The notes below the pieces were generated by a model that saw only the letters and a list, made by a program, of their open reading frames with translations, did not search any database and was not told the origin of the DNA. Positions 47,730 through 59,105 of a stretch of DNA of 64,000 bases are shown here, piece after piece (positions within the stretch are counted from its first letter, which is position 1; each line of letters begins with the position of its first letter). The DNA comes from Strigops habroptila (Eukaryota; Chordata; Aves; Psittaciformes; Psittacidae). The DNA lies in the NCBI RefSeq assembly GCF_004027225.2, contig NC_044289.2:2823121-2887120 (forward strand), given 5' to 3'. Both the position numbers and the translations under genes were made by a program.

Positions 47730-48265
47730 TTCTTTTATGGTTCTTTAGTCAGTTACAGATTCATGTAGCTGTGCTTATATCAAAGCTGGTTTTAATTTAT
47801 TTTGAGATTAAAATTTTATGAGAGATTGCATCAGATGCTTTTCTAAAATTCAAATAGACTACACTCACTACATTCCCTTCAGCCAGTAACTGTAATTCTA
47901 TTTTAATAAGATATTGAATTTGTCTGCCAGATTATTATTTTTTTTCTGCACAAACCCACCCTCAAAGAAGTATTTATCTCCTCGTATTTGTTTCAGATTT
48001 AGAAAATCAGTGCATGGGAACTGACTGCCATTCTTCCTCTGGTTTTCTGATGAGTGGAACAATATTTGCATTTCTCCCTTCTTCTGGTGCTCCTCAGATA
48101 CCTCCTATAGTTTCTCAGAACTGAGACAAGTGACTCCATCCTTTATTATCCTGGGATGCATATCACTTCTCTTAGCCTGTCTGTGCATTTTAAATTTCCC
48201 AACGAGTTCCCTAATTTGCCTTATCTCTCTTTTGGTTTTTTTTTAATTCATTTCTCTTTTTTCAT
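47730..48265 (-). mobile_element. Ancient CR1/L3-type reverse transcriptase fragment, N-terminal half, dead
   Basis: The minus strand reads, from 48095 downward, APEEGRNANIVPLIRK, matching the family's V-P-E-D-W-R-x-A-N-I-V-P-I-F-K-K block. Next comes GGFVQKK (family H-G-F-x-x-x-K-S-C) near 47960, then VYLNFRKASDAIS at 47821-47868, matching motif A V-Y-L-D-F-S-K-A-F-D-T-V-S. The catalytic aspartate of motif A is asparagine here, a stop codon interrupts the segment between blocks, and there are small indels. The portion to 48260 resembles the linker upstream of the reverse transcriptase. It overlaps the motif A region also present at 42.2 kb, so it is a separate insertion. Confidence 0.9.
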
Positions 48266-51200
48266 TTGTGTTTAAAACCAGCTTTAAACTGAATCTGGAT
48301 CCCCTACACAGACAGACAAGTGATTTATTCTACCACATATCCCAGTGCAAACCCGTGTACCTACATCAGAATGCAAGCACAGTTCTGTCATCAAGAGGGA
48401 TTCCCTTGAGCTGTGCCCCTTGCAGGATGGAATTCTCTGAGCCAAACAGGACACCTCCATCTCAAAAGGGCAGTCAGAAAGAGGTGTATCAGGAATGTCA
48501 CTCCATGGTAAGCCTCTTACTGCCTGACAAGAGACTGTTTAGCTGTAGCACATAGTCGGATGCTAGGATATACATACCCTGACTCATAGTAGTTCCTCTT
48601 TCCAGAGAGATTGAATATTCATCAGTATGGAAGGATGTCCATAGACCAGCCCGTGGCCACCTCATATCCAGTTCCCAGTTGCCTTGATTACAGCAACATC
48701 TGCCTCATCTTGGTGTATTCTCATCTCAGGCAGCCAAGTTGCTTCTGTCAATAATAAAAATAAGTAGCAGAGAATCCAATGTATTATTGATCAGATCATA
48801 AATATTTTATTGGTTTTCAATAATTCAACATTGTCTTAAAAAAATCCCAACCCAAAGCCCCATGAACAATGGAGAAAACTCCTCAAGTCCTGAGAGGGCT
48901 TTGGGAAGAATGTTAAAAGGATAAAATCCATGTTAAAAGCAGCCATGCCTCTCACTTTAAAGAATGTTTTCAGGTTCAATAACATAGAAGAGAGTTTGAT
49001 GCACTTAATGCTTTGCCTGAGCAGGTTGGGAGGGTAAAATATCTTTCCTACCTCAATAATTTATCAGAAATAACGTTGCAGTGGGAAGTATACAAAAGGT
49101 TGCACCTGATGGAGGAAAGCAGCGAGTATCTGCTTCAAGACCATGTTTGCAAGTGACTGTTTATTTTTATGTGCTACCTCGTTCTTTCCTTAAGGAAACT
49201 GTGAGCTCCTTCTCTTCCACCAGAGTTTGTGTCAGATTTACTTAGTTTTACCCCTAGGTGAAAAAAACCCAACTCTTCTACTTTCAGTTGCAATGGACTG
49301 TAAAATCATACACCCGGTGATAGTTTGCTGAACATCAAATACTCATATTGCTTTTCTCTGCATTTACTGGCAGAGCTATCATGCAAGCAGTGTAGTTTTT
49401 AAAACTATAAAAATCACATTTCTACTCTGAAATGTGACTTTGTAAAAAATGGCACCGAGGAATTCCACCATATTTTCCCCATTTACTGCTCCAGAGGGAT
49501 GGTTTCCTTAGCGCCCAGTGCTGTGTACTCACCCATACCTGATAATGAAGCTCCTTGGTCCTGAACAAGTGATCAGTCAAAACTTCAGCAATGACTTCAT
49601 TTAAATGATGCCTGCACTAGGGCAGGATTTTGTTTCCTCCTTGAATTTCCACCAACACCTACGAAATGATGGAAATACTCTCCTTCCCCTTGTCTTTCTG
49701 CAAGAATCGCTTGCCTCAGCAGTGTACACACTGCAATGAAATAATAGGAAGCGGCAGATCAAGATATTCAGCCAGGGGTTCCTTTCCCAAGGTTCTTTCT
49801 CTGCTCTGCTGTTCATGCTGCAATAAATTTTGCTGTCACGAATCCAATCTGTGCCCATTCCCAGGCTGCGTGCATGGATTTAGAGCCTGTCAAACCCTGG
49901 ATTGGGTGAACCCTCCAGCCATGCCATGGGCAGTGGTCCAGACTCCAACATCTGCAGCACCCTTAGGAAGGCTGAAATCACTGTTAAGGGATAAAGCTGG
50001 AACTGCTCAGCTTCACCTGAGCCTGGATCACACAAATAGATCTTGGGCCTGAGCTAAGGGGCAATTGTTTAATTAACTATTTAATTAATTGGCTGTTGGC
50101 AACTGTTTTCTGTATAGAGATGATGCAGTGCTAATCTCCCATAAAAGAGAAGCTCCACCAGAAGGCTGATATATTCATATCACTATGAGAAAGGGGAGAT
50201 CGACAGGCATCATTCTCTGCCCTCTTCCAGTTCTCTGGCCATCACCCTTCATTCCATGTTCATAGTAAACACTTGTATAGCTCCAAGAAGACACCTTGAC
50301 CCTGGAGGATGCTGTGAAACATAGGTACAGCTCAAATCAGTGCAGTTAAGCTCCAACAAGGATGCCAGCAGAGAAGCTGTGGCAGTGCTGACACCTTCCA
50401 TGTCCCTGGCACCTCATACTCCCCTGTGTGAGCCCACATTAAATGTTCACACTCCTGGGGCTTGGCTGCTCTTAGCCCTTAGCTAGAACAAATTCAGCTT
50501 TGCTCTGCCCAGCAATTCTTAGAAAAGAAGATGCAATTTGATTTTATCTTAGATGCAGGCATTCAGTTTATTAACAATTATGTGAGCTACAGCAGCATGG
50601 ACTAGACCTAATTCCCATGAATGGCAAGCTCATTGGGGAAAATGGCCTAGTTGGGGGATGAATCACCATTTCTGTATCAGAGTGGGGAGGTTCAGATGAA
50701 ATGTGTTCCTGATGCTGATTCTGTCCTCACTGAGCAGCAGTTCCTAATGGAGATCAAAGATCCCATTAGACAGATTTGATGAAGAGACAGTCTCTCATTA
50801 CAGACTTCGAACGAGCTGAACAAAATCCGTTAAAAAAAACCAGGGGCTGCTCTTTCTCTCAGCAGAGAACCTGGCTCCTCCGCTTGGCTGAAGCATCCCA
50901 AGTAAAGATTTTATAAGCTCATTTCCAGAACTTGCCAGAGTTCTAAGGAATCCATCCTGCTCTCTAACATGGAGGAAGGAATGCAGGAATAGCTCATTAG
51001 TTTAAATTAAAGATAAACAAGTGGGAAGAAAACGCTTTGAAACAGAGTCATCAAGGCATTAAGGCTGTGAATGTAATTTAAATAACAGACTTCTATGGGA
51101 TGCAAGTGAGAATTCAAGTATTGGAAGAATTTGGGCTTTGGGGTTTTCTTTTTCTTTGGCTTGCACACAGGGACATCAGCTGTGCTGTTCCTGCTAAAGC

Positions 51201-51624
51201 CCAGGAGAAAGGTACACTCAGGAAGGACTGGGAGAAAAGCATCGGATAGGGGCAGGTGCTCATTAAAGGCTCCTATTCTAGGCAATCCTGTTGTCACTGG
51301 CTTCCAGAAGAGCTGCTACATCACCACTGAAGCCTGCACTTGCTGGCCAAGCAGCTAAGTCATCTTTCCAGCAGCATTAGTGTAGCTTGCAGTAATTGGG
51401 AAGGCTCTCTATTAGTCAAAGACATCATCTCTGGTGCTTTTCCTGTCCTTTCTTGGCCACTGTATAAATATGTATTTATCCTACCATGCCTTGAGGTCCC
51501 ACAATACTGCAATCCCCTAATAGTAACACATGCCATATACCAGACAGATAAAAATCAAGATTTGCATTTCTCTGGCAAACATATTTCAAAACTTATCATT
51601 TTTTGTTGCAACTTTCTTCACCTT
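48266..51624. other. Unique non-coding DNA
   Basis: No gene is recognised. A 128-codon plus-strand frame at 49666-50052 has many cysteines (C-x-x-C pairs), but their spacing fits no zinc-binding family I know and there is no exon context. A run of homeodomain words lies at 50061-50110. The remainder is ordinary AT-rich non-coding sequence. Confidence 0.5.
50061..50110. promoter_or_regulatory. Dense TAATTA cluster
   Basis: The stretch 'gcaattgtttaattaactatttaattaattggctgttggcaactg' has two TTTAATTAA words in near-tandem with a flanking CAATTG and a TTGGCAA half-site. Clustered TAATTA cores are bound by many homeodomain proteins. It could equally be a chance AT-rich run; no repeat family explains it. 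Confidence 0.25.
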
Positions 51625-51845
51625 AGAATCACAGAATAACAGAATAGTTAGGGTCATGTCACCAAGACTCCTTCCAACCTGGCCTTGAACACTGCAGAGA
51701 TGGAGCATTCACAGCTTCCTTGAGCAGCCTGTTCCAGTGCCTCAGCACCTCCACAGTAAAGAATTTCTTCCTTATATCTAACTTAAACTTCCCCTGTTGA
51801 AGTTTGAACCCGTTACCCCTTTCCCCCATTTAATCAATATTCCTG
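51625..51845 (-). mobile_element. CR1 LINE 3' fragment, internally deleted, minus strand
   Basis: It begins 'agaatcacagaataacagaatagttagg' (degenerate octamers), jumps to 'ccttccaacctggccttgaacactgcagagatggagcattcacagcttcc', then 'agcctgttccagtgcctcagcacc', 'agaatttcttccttatatctaacttaaacttcccctg' and 'gtttgaacccgttaccccttt'. The usual 'ccatgggcagggacaccttccactaga' block between tail and body is missing, so this copy carries an internal deletion of several tens of bases. An A run follows at about 51846-51857. Confidence 0.93.
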
Positions 51846-52164
51846 GAAAAAAAAAACCCTAAAACATTTAAAAAGACTGCCTCATCTTACTGGCCAAAAT
51901 CTCTGCTCTCCATCAACTGAAGTTCAGCCTGATGCACTTTTGAGTTTTAATCTGTGGGGTATTTTAGCTCTCTGCTGCCTTCGTCTCCTCTTGATGATAG
52001 GAGATGTCTTCTCCTGGAGAGGAAAGTCCTTACCATTTCCCAGCTCCTGCTGTTCTGCTCCTACCTGGAGAGGATGGAACAGAGAGAAATTCAGCTCAAG
52101 AAGCCTCCAATTTGTTCCCCTTAGTGCAGCCCCGTGGCTGCAGCCTCAGTTAGCTTCACACTAA

Positions 52165-52400
52165 ACACTTTAGTTAATTGGCAACCAATTGGAAGAGATG
52201 AGCTGATTGCAATAAATATTTTATTAATGTTAAAACACAAAAGGTTGCATCCCTCCCAGCCCTGTCTGATTGGGCACAGTCACACCTATTAATATGGAAC
52301 TGCCACATCAATTGGCAACCGCGGGCTCAGAAGGAGCTCATTAGGAAAAATACTTATGCATGGATCCTCAGTAGGTGTCAATCAGCATCGTGCCATTGAG
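52165..52400. promoter_or_regulatory. Candidate regulatory element with duplicated AATTGGCAACC
   Basis: AATTGGCAACC occurs at 52176-52186 and 52310-52320. The first copy forms a perfect 6-bp inverted repeat, AATTGG-CAA-CCAATT (52176-52190), with overlapping NF1-like TTGGC and CCAAT-type cores. Between and around them are 'aataaatattttattaatg', 'attaatatgg' and 'gctcattagg'. This texture is common in vertebrate conserved enhancers. The duplicated words are seen directly; conservation and function are inferred. Confidence 0.3.
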
Positions 52401-53683
52401 ATCAATGGAGCCAGGCTTGTTTAGAGAGTTAAAGCTCCAACAATTCACCTGGAAAATAAACCGTACAGTCTGCTCTCGTATAGAAGCTGGGCAGAGGAAG
52501 AACAGATCTTTCTATGCAGTTTTTATTTACATAAAAATACAATTTTAGCTACATCTCAACTATGCTTAGAAACAAGTATTCAGTAAACCCCTCAACTAAA
52601 ACGCAAATATTCTAGCCCAATACTGTTACACTTGTCCACAACCCCTGTTTGCCATCTTTTGAGGGATATATTGCAGACATAAGTCCTGAGTTGCTGTACA
52701 GTTGTTGGCTCATTTCCACCCCCAGCAATGCTGCAACCCCACATCAACATGTTGCAGGGAATGTTTCTGGCCAGGGGGATGGGAACCCATGTTATGCCCT
52801 TCCCAGCTCCAGTTTTGAGGTTTCGATGATCAAATCAAATGTGGTGATGCAAATGTGGTTTTGCTGTGATGAACACACAGCAAAACAATGACAAGAAGTG
52901 GAGCAGGAATATATTAGTGATGAGCACAGCCCCTTCCCAGCTCAGGAAGACTCTGTGAGGTGTCTCTGAGCTGACGGAGCATTGTGTAGGCCAAGAGTAG
53001 CTCCAGTTCACTCAGACTTCTGCTGAGGGGAAACTGGTATCAGGACCAAGCCTATAACTTGCAGGCAGTCACTAGAGCCTGTGGTGCTTCATTAGCAAAC
53101 GTGGGTTTCGTTATCAAAATGTTGTACAGGAAACCACCGACTTCCACAACATTTTTTGATGGGAAAAAGTCAAAATAAAGCACTTCTTTCTCATTTTTAT
53201 AAGGGAAAAACATCACATCATTTCCTTAGCTAACTCAATTCAATTCTTTACTTTTCTGCATGATTCTAATGTTCTCACATTTTAAAAAGGATGAATCAAA
53301 TTTTTTTTTTCTATTTTTTGTAACATTTTTATTCTAAGGAAAAAGAAAACATTTTTTCTTCTCTTTGGTTTTTAATTTGAGGGCTTTCTGTAGAACAAAA
53401 CCTCCTGTTTCTGACCAATTTGTTGTGTGGATGGGATGAATAATTTTTCAGGCTTCATTTTCATCATAAGTTGTCTACTTTTTCTACTTACTAGTCATTT
53501 GGGGGGATATTTGAGCTGTCACTGGAGTCATTTTGGCTTTCCTTCTGCTCCTGGAACAGAGGACAAACTGTTTAAACAGAAAAAAACTACCAACCTATGA
53601 AGAACTGCAAGTAAAGAAATGTAAATAATTCATAAATACTGGTTTGTGCTCGTCCTGGCGTCAGCGCACGGCACAGCCGCTCT

Positions 53684-53713
53684 CAAACAGCTACGCAAAC
53701 AGAAAGCTGTTTG
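53684..53713. repeat. 9-bp inverted repeat in a local CpG cluster
   Basis: CAAACAGCT (53684-53692) pairs exactly with AGCTGTTTG (53705-53713) around a 12-base loop. Each arm contains a CAGCTG-like half (CAGCT). The 80 bases from 53641 contain seven CpGs, far above the surrounding density. No element is recognised. Confidence 0.65.
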
Positions 53714-55160
53714 TGCAACGGTGCTCCATCCCCTTTTCTATCACTATTTGTAAACAGCATCCCGAAAGCAGAGCAAATAGTTGCAAGAAATTGTGCTGAA
53801 AGGGGCAAGATAAGACACCACAACAAATATTTTCCCATCAGAAAGATGTGTGATTAGTCCAATCTCATCAGTATTTTATAGGATACTGAATTCAGCTTTA
53901 TGTTAGGGCTCAGGACTTGAAGTGGTGGTCTGCCTGTTAAAGTCACACATCTGAAGGTAATAGCATGAGGTTAAATTCATCAGCTTTCTTAAAAGTTTGG
54001 GGGGTTTTAAGTTTTTCACATCTGCAGATGAGATGTGTGTTTAATCAGTGCAATCTGGGACCCCAGGGTACCTGAGCCAAAGATGCGGTGAGGATAATGT
54101 TATTTATAAGGGTACCTTATAAAGGTAAAAAAATTGTACCTTTTAGTGAAGGTAAAAGATTGGCTTGAGGCGATGAAAGAAAATAACAAAACATCTCTAT
54201 TTAAGACATAAAGGTAGTAAAATACCCATTGAAGCATTAAGGTGTCTAAAAATGCATAAAACAGCTCCTCAGGGCAGGAGGCTTTCCATGAGAAGTGGAG
54301 CAGGCTGGGGCCATGGGCAGTTTTGCCTCCCTGGTATATGGGGTAGGGCAGGAGCAAGCTGGACTCATGGCAGAGGGCCCTGCAGGACCTGGAGAAGTAG
54401 CCAGCTTGTGCTAAAGAAGGGTGAGTCAACCCAACTGTCACACTCCCTAACACACCGTCTCGGGGAGATTAATGCCAGCAATGATGGTGACATTTCCCAG
54501 GGATACGTGTCTCCATCTGACTTTCCAGAAGCATTGAATTTGTCCAAGAAATAGAGCCAGACATTTCTCTTGGCAACTCCTCCACCTTTCCCACAGGGCT
54601 CTGGTGCCTCTGAAGCAGATATAAGTCATTGCACAGCCAACCAGGTCACCACGGGCTGCTTCAGGCTCCCAGGACCCCACACCAGCTGCTCAGATACAGG
54701 CACAAAGCCAAATCTTCTAATGCTGGTGCCTGTGGTCCACTACAAAGGTGCTCCACAACAGCCCGTGCTAGTGGATGGCTCCAGGAGGTGTGTGAAGAGC
54801 ACTCAACCTTTCATTTAAAGATGTACTTGAGTAAATTAACATCAAAGAATAAAGCATTTTAGACTTCCCAGTTTCAGGTAACCCCCTAGTGAAAGGTCCC
54901 CAAGTGACCACAGATTAACCACTTACCTGCAAGAAAATACAAGTTCACTATTGGCTCCCTTCAGACTCTTTTCTCCCTTAATTTTCCTCTTTATCACCAG
55001 CAGTCAGTCACTGTGCTTTTCTTCTCCTAAGCAAAGGGCTATTATTTATACAAGGTGAAACAAGAAGAGGAAGAGAAGTGGGTGGCAGGAGTGCCAGGAC
55101 TTTCTCATGCTATGAGCGCGCCAGAAACTCTCTGCAGTGTTTTGTGGTAGGACAGAAAAA

Positions 55161-55186
55161 ACCCCAAACAAAACAAACAAACAAAC
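55161..55186. repeat. Short (CAAA)n run
   Basis: Five to six imperfect CAAA/AACA units. It is a minor simple repeat with no associated feature. Confidence 0.85.
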
Positions 55187-56911
55187 CATGAGCAGACATC
55201 CTACTCCACCACACTTCCAGCAGAGGAAATTTCCAGGGTCAGAGCTGGACAAATGAGCTTTTCCAGCGATCCCTGACGTCACCTTGCAGAGAGCCGCCAA
55301 GTCCCCTCTCTCTTAAATCCCTCTTTGTGTTTCACCCAGCCTAATTAAGTTGCTTAATTCCATTTTGTGGATACATTGTGGGAGCAAAGCTCTGTTCCAA
55401 CAATGTTAATGAGCTTGGGTTAGAAGTTAAAGCCCCCACTAATGTGTTTAAATGAGTTCTTACCCAGAGCTTTACAATCAGCTGGAACACGCCTGGCTTG
55501 CGCTTTCGATGGCGGTGGGATGGGGCAGGGTCAGTCTCCGGTTAAGGTCCCTCTTCCCACACCTCAGCTCTCACTCTGAGCTTCTTAGATCAATCACAGC
55601 CTGCTGAGACCACCTAAAAGAGCTGAAAAGTTCCCACGTACCTCTTGAGCTTTGCGCTTCAGAACACTTTTGAACGTCGATGATTTTGGTCTTTCCTAAA
55701 ATGATTCTTCTTGGGACGTGCCTCCATCCCTGGGGGAGAGGGGCGTTTATTGCAGCTGACCCCTCTCCTCCTGCCAAGAATCCTCCTGGTGCCCAGCAGC
55801 TCCTTCACCCTCCCAGGATCAATTCTGCAGAAATAATTGATGGCTCCTTCATCAAGTCTTTCTTCTCTCAGTAAATACACTTCCTCATAGCTGGCATTAG
55901 CATGGCCAAGTGAACTCTTTGCAATCAATGGCCAAGGGTGAGGAAGTTCCTCTGAGAAAAAGATTGTGTTAGCAAACTTGGAGGCTTGCTGCTGGGGCAG
56001 ACTGGGAGCACTGAAAGGAACAGCACTCGGCTTCTCTTGGGCTGTTTTCTTCCTATACTTTTTGTGCACTTTGCATAATAATGCAATAGACTTGACAAAA
56101 GATTTATTCCTGGCGCCTATAAAATGACACAATACAATGAGTTTCAAATGGAGAGGAGAAAAAAAATTCAAGAGAAAAGGTAAATAAGCAAGTTCTTCTT
56201 AAAGTCTGTAAACGTTATGGACAGAAATTCAATTAGTGCAGAGGAAGCTGCAGAAGCTTCATTTTTCCTTTCTTTTTTTAAAGTCTTTTAACATCCAGGC
56301 AATGGGGCGTATTTAAAAGATGCCAGTTGTGCCTGTGCAAGAGAATGCAGGCACACACGGGCAACATAAGTCTGCCTGTGTATAATTGTTGCTGTTCTGC
56401 TTTATATCCACACACAGCTGTTCTCTTTCATGATGGAGCACCACTTGCTTAACTAGAAATATTTTTATAGATTATGTAAAATCTTAAACTGGTGGTGCTC
56501 AACCACGGGCTATAGTGTGTGAGTACGGCTTATGTAAATCAATAACTCACACAGAGCACTTCTTGCTTTGAAGTACATGTTTGGACTGAAAAAGAGTTGT
56601 TGATAGAAGTGCTGGGCACCTAAACCATCTACAGCATGCCTTGCTTTTTAAGGCCTCATCATATTCACACCCTGAATTGTAACAGTCCCCAGAGAGGACT
56701 TCACATGGGTGTTTATCCTTTCAGAAGTTATTTTTGAGGCTTTACTTGTCTACCTGCTGATGCATCCTCTCAGGTACAGAGTGTCATCAGCTCCCACGCA
56801 GCCCCTCATGGAAATGAAACCTAAACATAGAAGCTGTAATTGCCATGATTTAAAATGTGTGGCTGGACAAAGAAAAGTGGTAGAGCAGCCACCTTGCCCA
56901 GAACCAGTGGA

Positions 56912-57037
56912 AGCCAGGCTGGATGTGGTACTGGGCAACCTCATCTAGTTGAAGATGTCCCTGCTCATTGCAGGGGGGTTGGATTAAATGAGCTTTGAAG
57001 GTCCCTTCCAACCCAAACTGTTCTATGATTCTATGAT
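56912..57037 (+). mobile_element. CR1 LINE 3' tail, plus strand
   Basis: It reads 'ccaggctggatgtggtactgggcaacctcatctagttgaagatgtccctgctcattgcaggggggttggattaaatgagctttgaaggtcccttccaacccaaactgttctatgattctatgat'. This is the last 125 bases or so of CR1 with two good terminal octamers. The body upstream is absent, so the 5' truncation is severe. Terminal octamers are among the best preserved in the window, suggesting a moderately young copy. Confidence 0.95.
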
Positions 57038-58585
57038 CCCTGCACCAGCTGCCTATGACAGGGATGCGCTGCCCCAGCGATGGATGCGCCTTTACCACTA
57101 CATCAAACTTCCCTCAGACCCACCTCGCCTGGCTTGCTGCTTCCTAGAAAGAGGATGCTATAAAACAGGAATCTCACTTTATTCCTCCTGTCAAGAGTAT
57201 GAACCTTCTCCAGCTGAGAAAGGTTTTGCAGAGCTGTAAACGTGGTGCTGGCTGACACATGTTTCTTTTGCTGAGGGACCTCTCCAGGAGATGGTGGTTG
57301 CAAAAGCCATGGAAAAGCTGGCTTCTTGCCTCTGTCCATGTGTAGCCTCAGCAACTTCTTGAAGGACACGTTAGTGGACTGTGTACATGGTGGTTTGGGG
57401 ACAGTGGCCATCGCGAGACTTAGCAAGGCTAATAACATGCTCGGGCATCTCTAGCTTTGCTTTCTGAAGGACTGTTGCACTAGGGACAGGCTTAAGAGCC
57501 GATGATCTCCTCCTGCTATGTCTGCAGGCAGCTAATGCAAGCCAAGAGCACCATCTACTGTCGTGCAATGCTGGCTTATCCGTTATTGACATGTCTGGGG
57601 TTCAGTAAACGGGCTGTTACTACAGTCAGGGTTCTTGACTGTTGCACTGAACGTTATTCAATAGCTTATTAGAGCTTACTGATAAGGAAACCTCTCAAAG
57701 GAATGGATTTCTCTATTCAGCACTTACACCATCTGTGAAACTCAGCATTTACAGGGAGACAGGAGCTCCTCCTAATTGCACGTGGTGCAATACCACAATA
57801 ACGTTAATTCCCAGGGTACGATAATGCACATTATGGACTGTGCAGCTAATTAAAAGAATCATAAAACAAAGCACTGGCTTTGGTAGAGGTGACACGTTGG
57901 AACAGCAGCAGGAGGAACACGTTATCCTGCACCATGGCAGCTCCACACAAAAGAACTTTATAAAAATAGGGTATGAACTACATGGCCCCAGGGCTGGGTC
58001 TGTCCTCTCCAGACTGTGCAGAGCAACCTGCCCTCAGCCTGGCAGCAGAAGCACTTGCCTGGTGTAGGTGCTTCTCTCCAAGCGTTTTCCAACAGATACC
58101 CCAATTTCCTGGAAACCCAACCTTCCTCCAGAGCGTGGGAGAAGGATGAAAGCAACAACAAGCTGTGAGGTTGTGGTCCACCTCTTCTGGGGGTGCAGAT
58201 AGTGGCCATCAGGATGGCTTTTCATCCCCCTTCAAAGCCACCCACTCCAAGCGGGGTTAGCTGTCCCCACCAATCCCAACACTCAGGGTGCTGCACAGGG
58301 ACAGTGACAGCAAGTGGAGTTGGGCTGAAACCTTGCATTGTGCAACCCCTGATAGGGAGCGAAACTTGAAGTCCTTCCCTTCAAATCTATGAGCAATGGC
58401 TTTTGATTACTCTTGACAATTGTTTCACGTCTTTGATATTTCCTTTCTGGGTCTTTAAACCCTGTAACAGCCCTGGCTGGGAGCCCCTGCTGCGGCCACA
58501 GGAACAGAACCTAATCAAAGGAATAACTCATCCCTTTCTCAGCCATCATAAAACCACATCTGTACCCCATTTCAGGCCACCCAGT
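57038..58585. other. Unique non-coding DNA between two CR1 copies
   Basis: No gene, repeat or RNA is recognised. Frames reach 111 codons (57103-57438, minus strand) without domains. It is somewhat GC-richer than the rest of the window. Confidence 0.55.
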
Positions 58586-59105
58586 AGAATCATAGACTGG
58601 TTTGGGTTGGAAGGGACCTTAAAGCTCATTCAGTTCCAACATCCTGCCATGGGCAGGGACACCTTCCACTAGAGCAGGTTGCTCCAAGCCCCTGTGTCCA
58701 ACCTGGCCTTGAACACTGCCAGGGATGGGGCAGCCACAGCTTCTCTGGGAAAAGTCTGTGCCAGTGCCTCAGCACCCTCACAGGGAAGAGCTTCTGCCTC
58801 AGAGCTCATCTCAGTCTCCCCTCTGGCAGGTTAAAGCCATTCCCCTTGTCCTGTCCCTACAGGCCCTTGTCCAAAGCCCCTCTCCAGGTTTCCTGGAGCC
58901 CCTTTAGGCACTGGAGCTGCTCTAAGGTCTCCTCTTCAGGAGCCTTCTCTTCTCCAGGCTGCCCCAGCCCAGCTCTCTCAGCCTGGCTCCAGAGCAGAGC
59001 TGCTCCAGCCCTCGCAGCAGCTCTGGGACCCTTCTCTGGACTTGTTCAAGCAGGTTCACATCCCTCTTGTCTTGAGGGCCCCAGAAAATAACCTTCAGCA
59101 CAGTC
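58586..59105 (-). mobile_element. CR1 LINE 3' fragment, about 520 bases, minus strand
   Basis: The longest well-preserved CR1 copy here. It runs from a partial octamer ('agaatcatagactggtttgggttggaagggacc') through 'catgggcagggacaccttccactagagcaggttgctccaagccccTGTGTCCAACCTGGCC', the 'gccagggatggggcagccacagcttctctggg' block (with a 5-base insertion 'aaaag' after 58749) and 'ccccttgtcctgtccctaca'. It ends in the ORF2-end region 'ctgctctaaggtctcc...ttctcttctccaggctgccccagcccagctctctcagcctggc...agctgctccagccctcgcagcagctctgggacccttctctggac...ggccccagaa'. The antisense frames through it are not genes. High similarity to the family form suggests the youngest insertion of the set. Confidence 0.96.

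Larger units (their letters stand above)
51846..56911. other. Unique non-coding DNA with candidate regulatory patches
   Basis: No gene is recognised. It holds a candidate conserved element at 52165-52400, a CpG-richer inverted repeat at 53641-53720, a (CAAA)n run at 55161-55186, and an AT-rich patch with homeodomain words at about 55335-55470 ('ctaattaagttgcttaattcc', 'gttaatgagc'). The 170-codon minus frame at 55659-56171 has no recognisable domain. Confidence 0.5.

Noticed and set aside
49666-50052. Cysteine-rich frame as a zinc-finger protein
   Set aside because: C-x-x-C pairs are present, but spacing and histidines fit no zinc-finger class I know, and there is no exon context.
55659-56171. 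170-codon minus-strand frame as a gene
   Set aside because: No domain or compositional signal. The translation is unremarkable and the frame stands alone.
58725-59091. Plus-strand frames through the 58.6 kb CR1 as genes
   Set aside because: They translate the antisense of CR1, the same sequence type as in the 44.7 kb copy, and are not coding.
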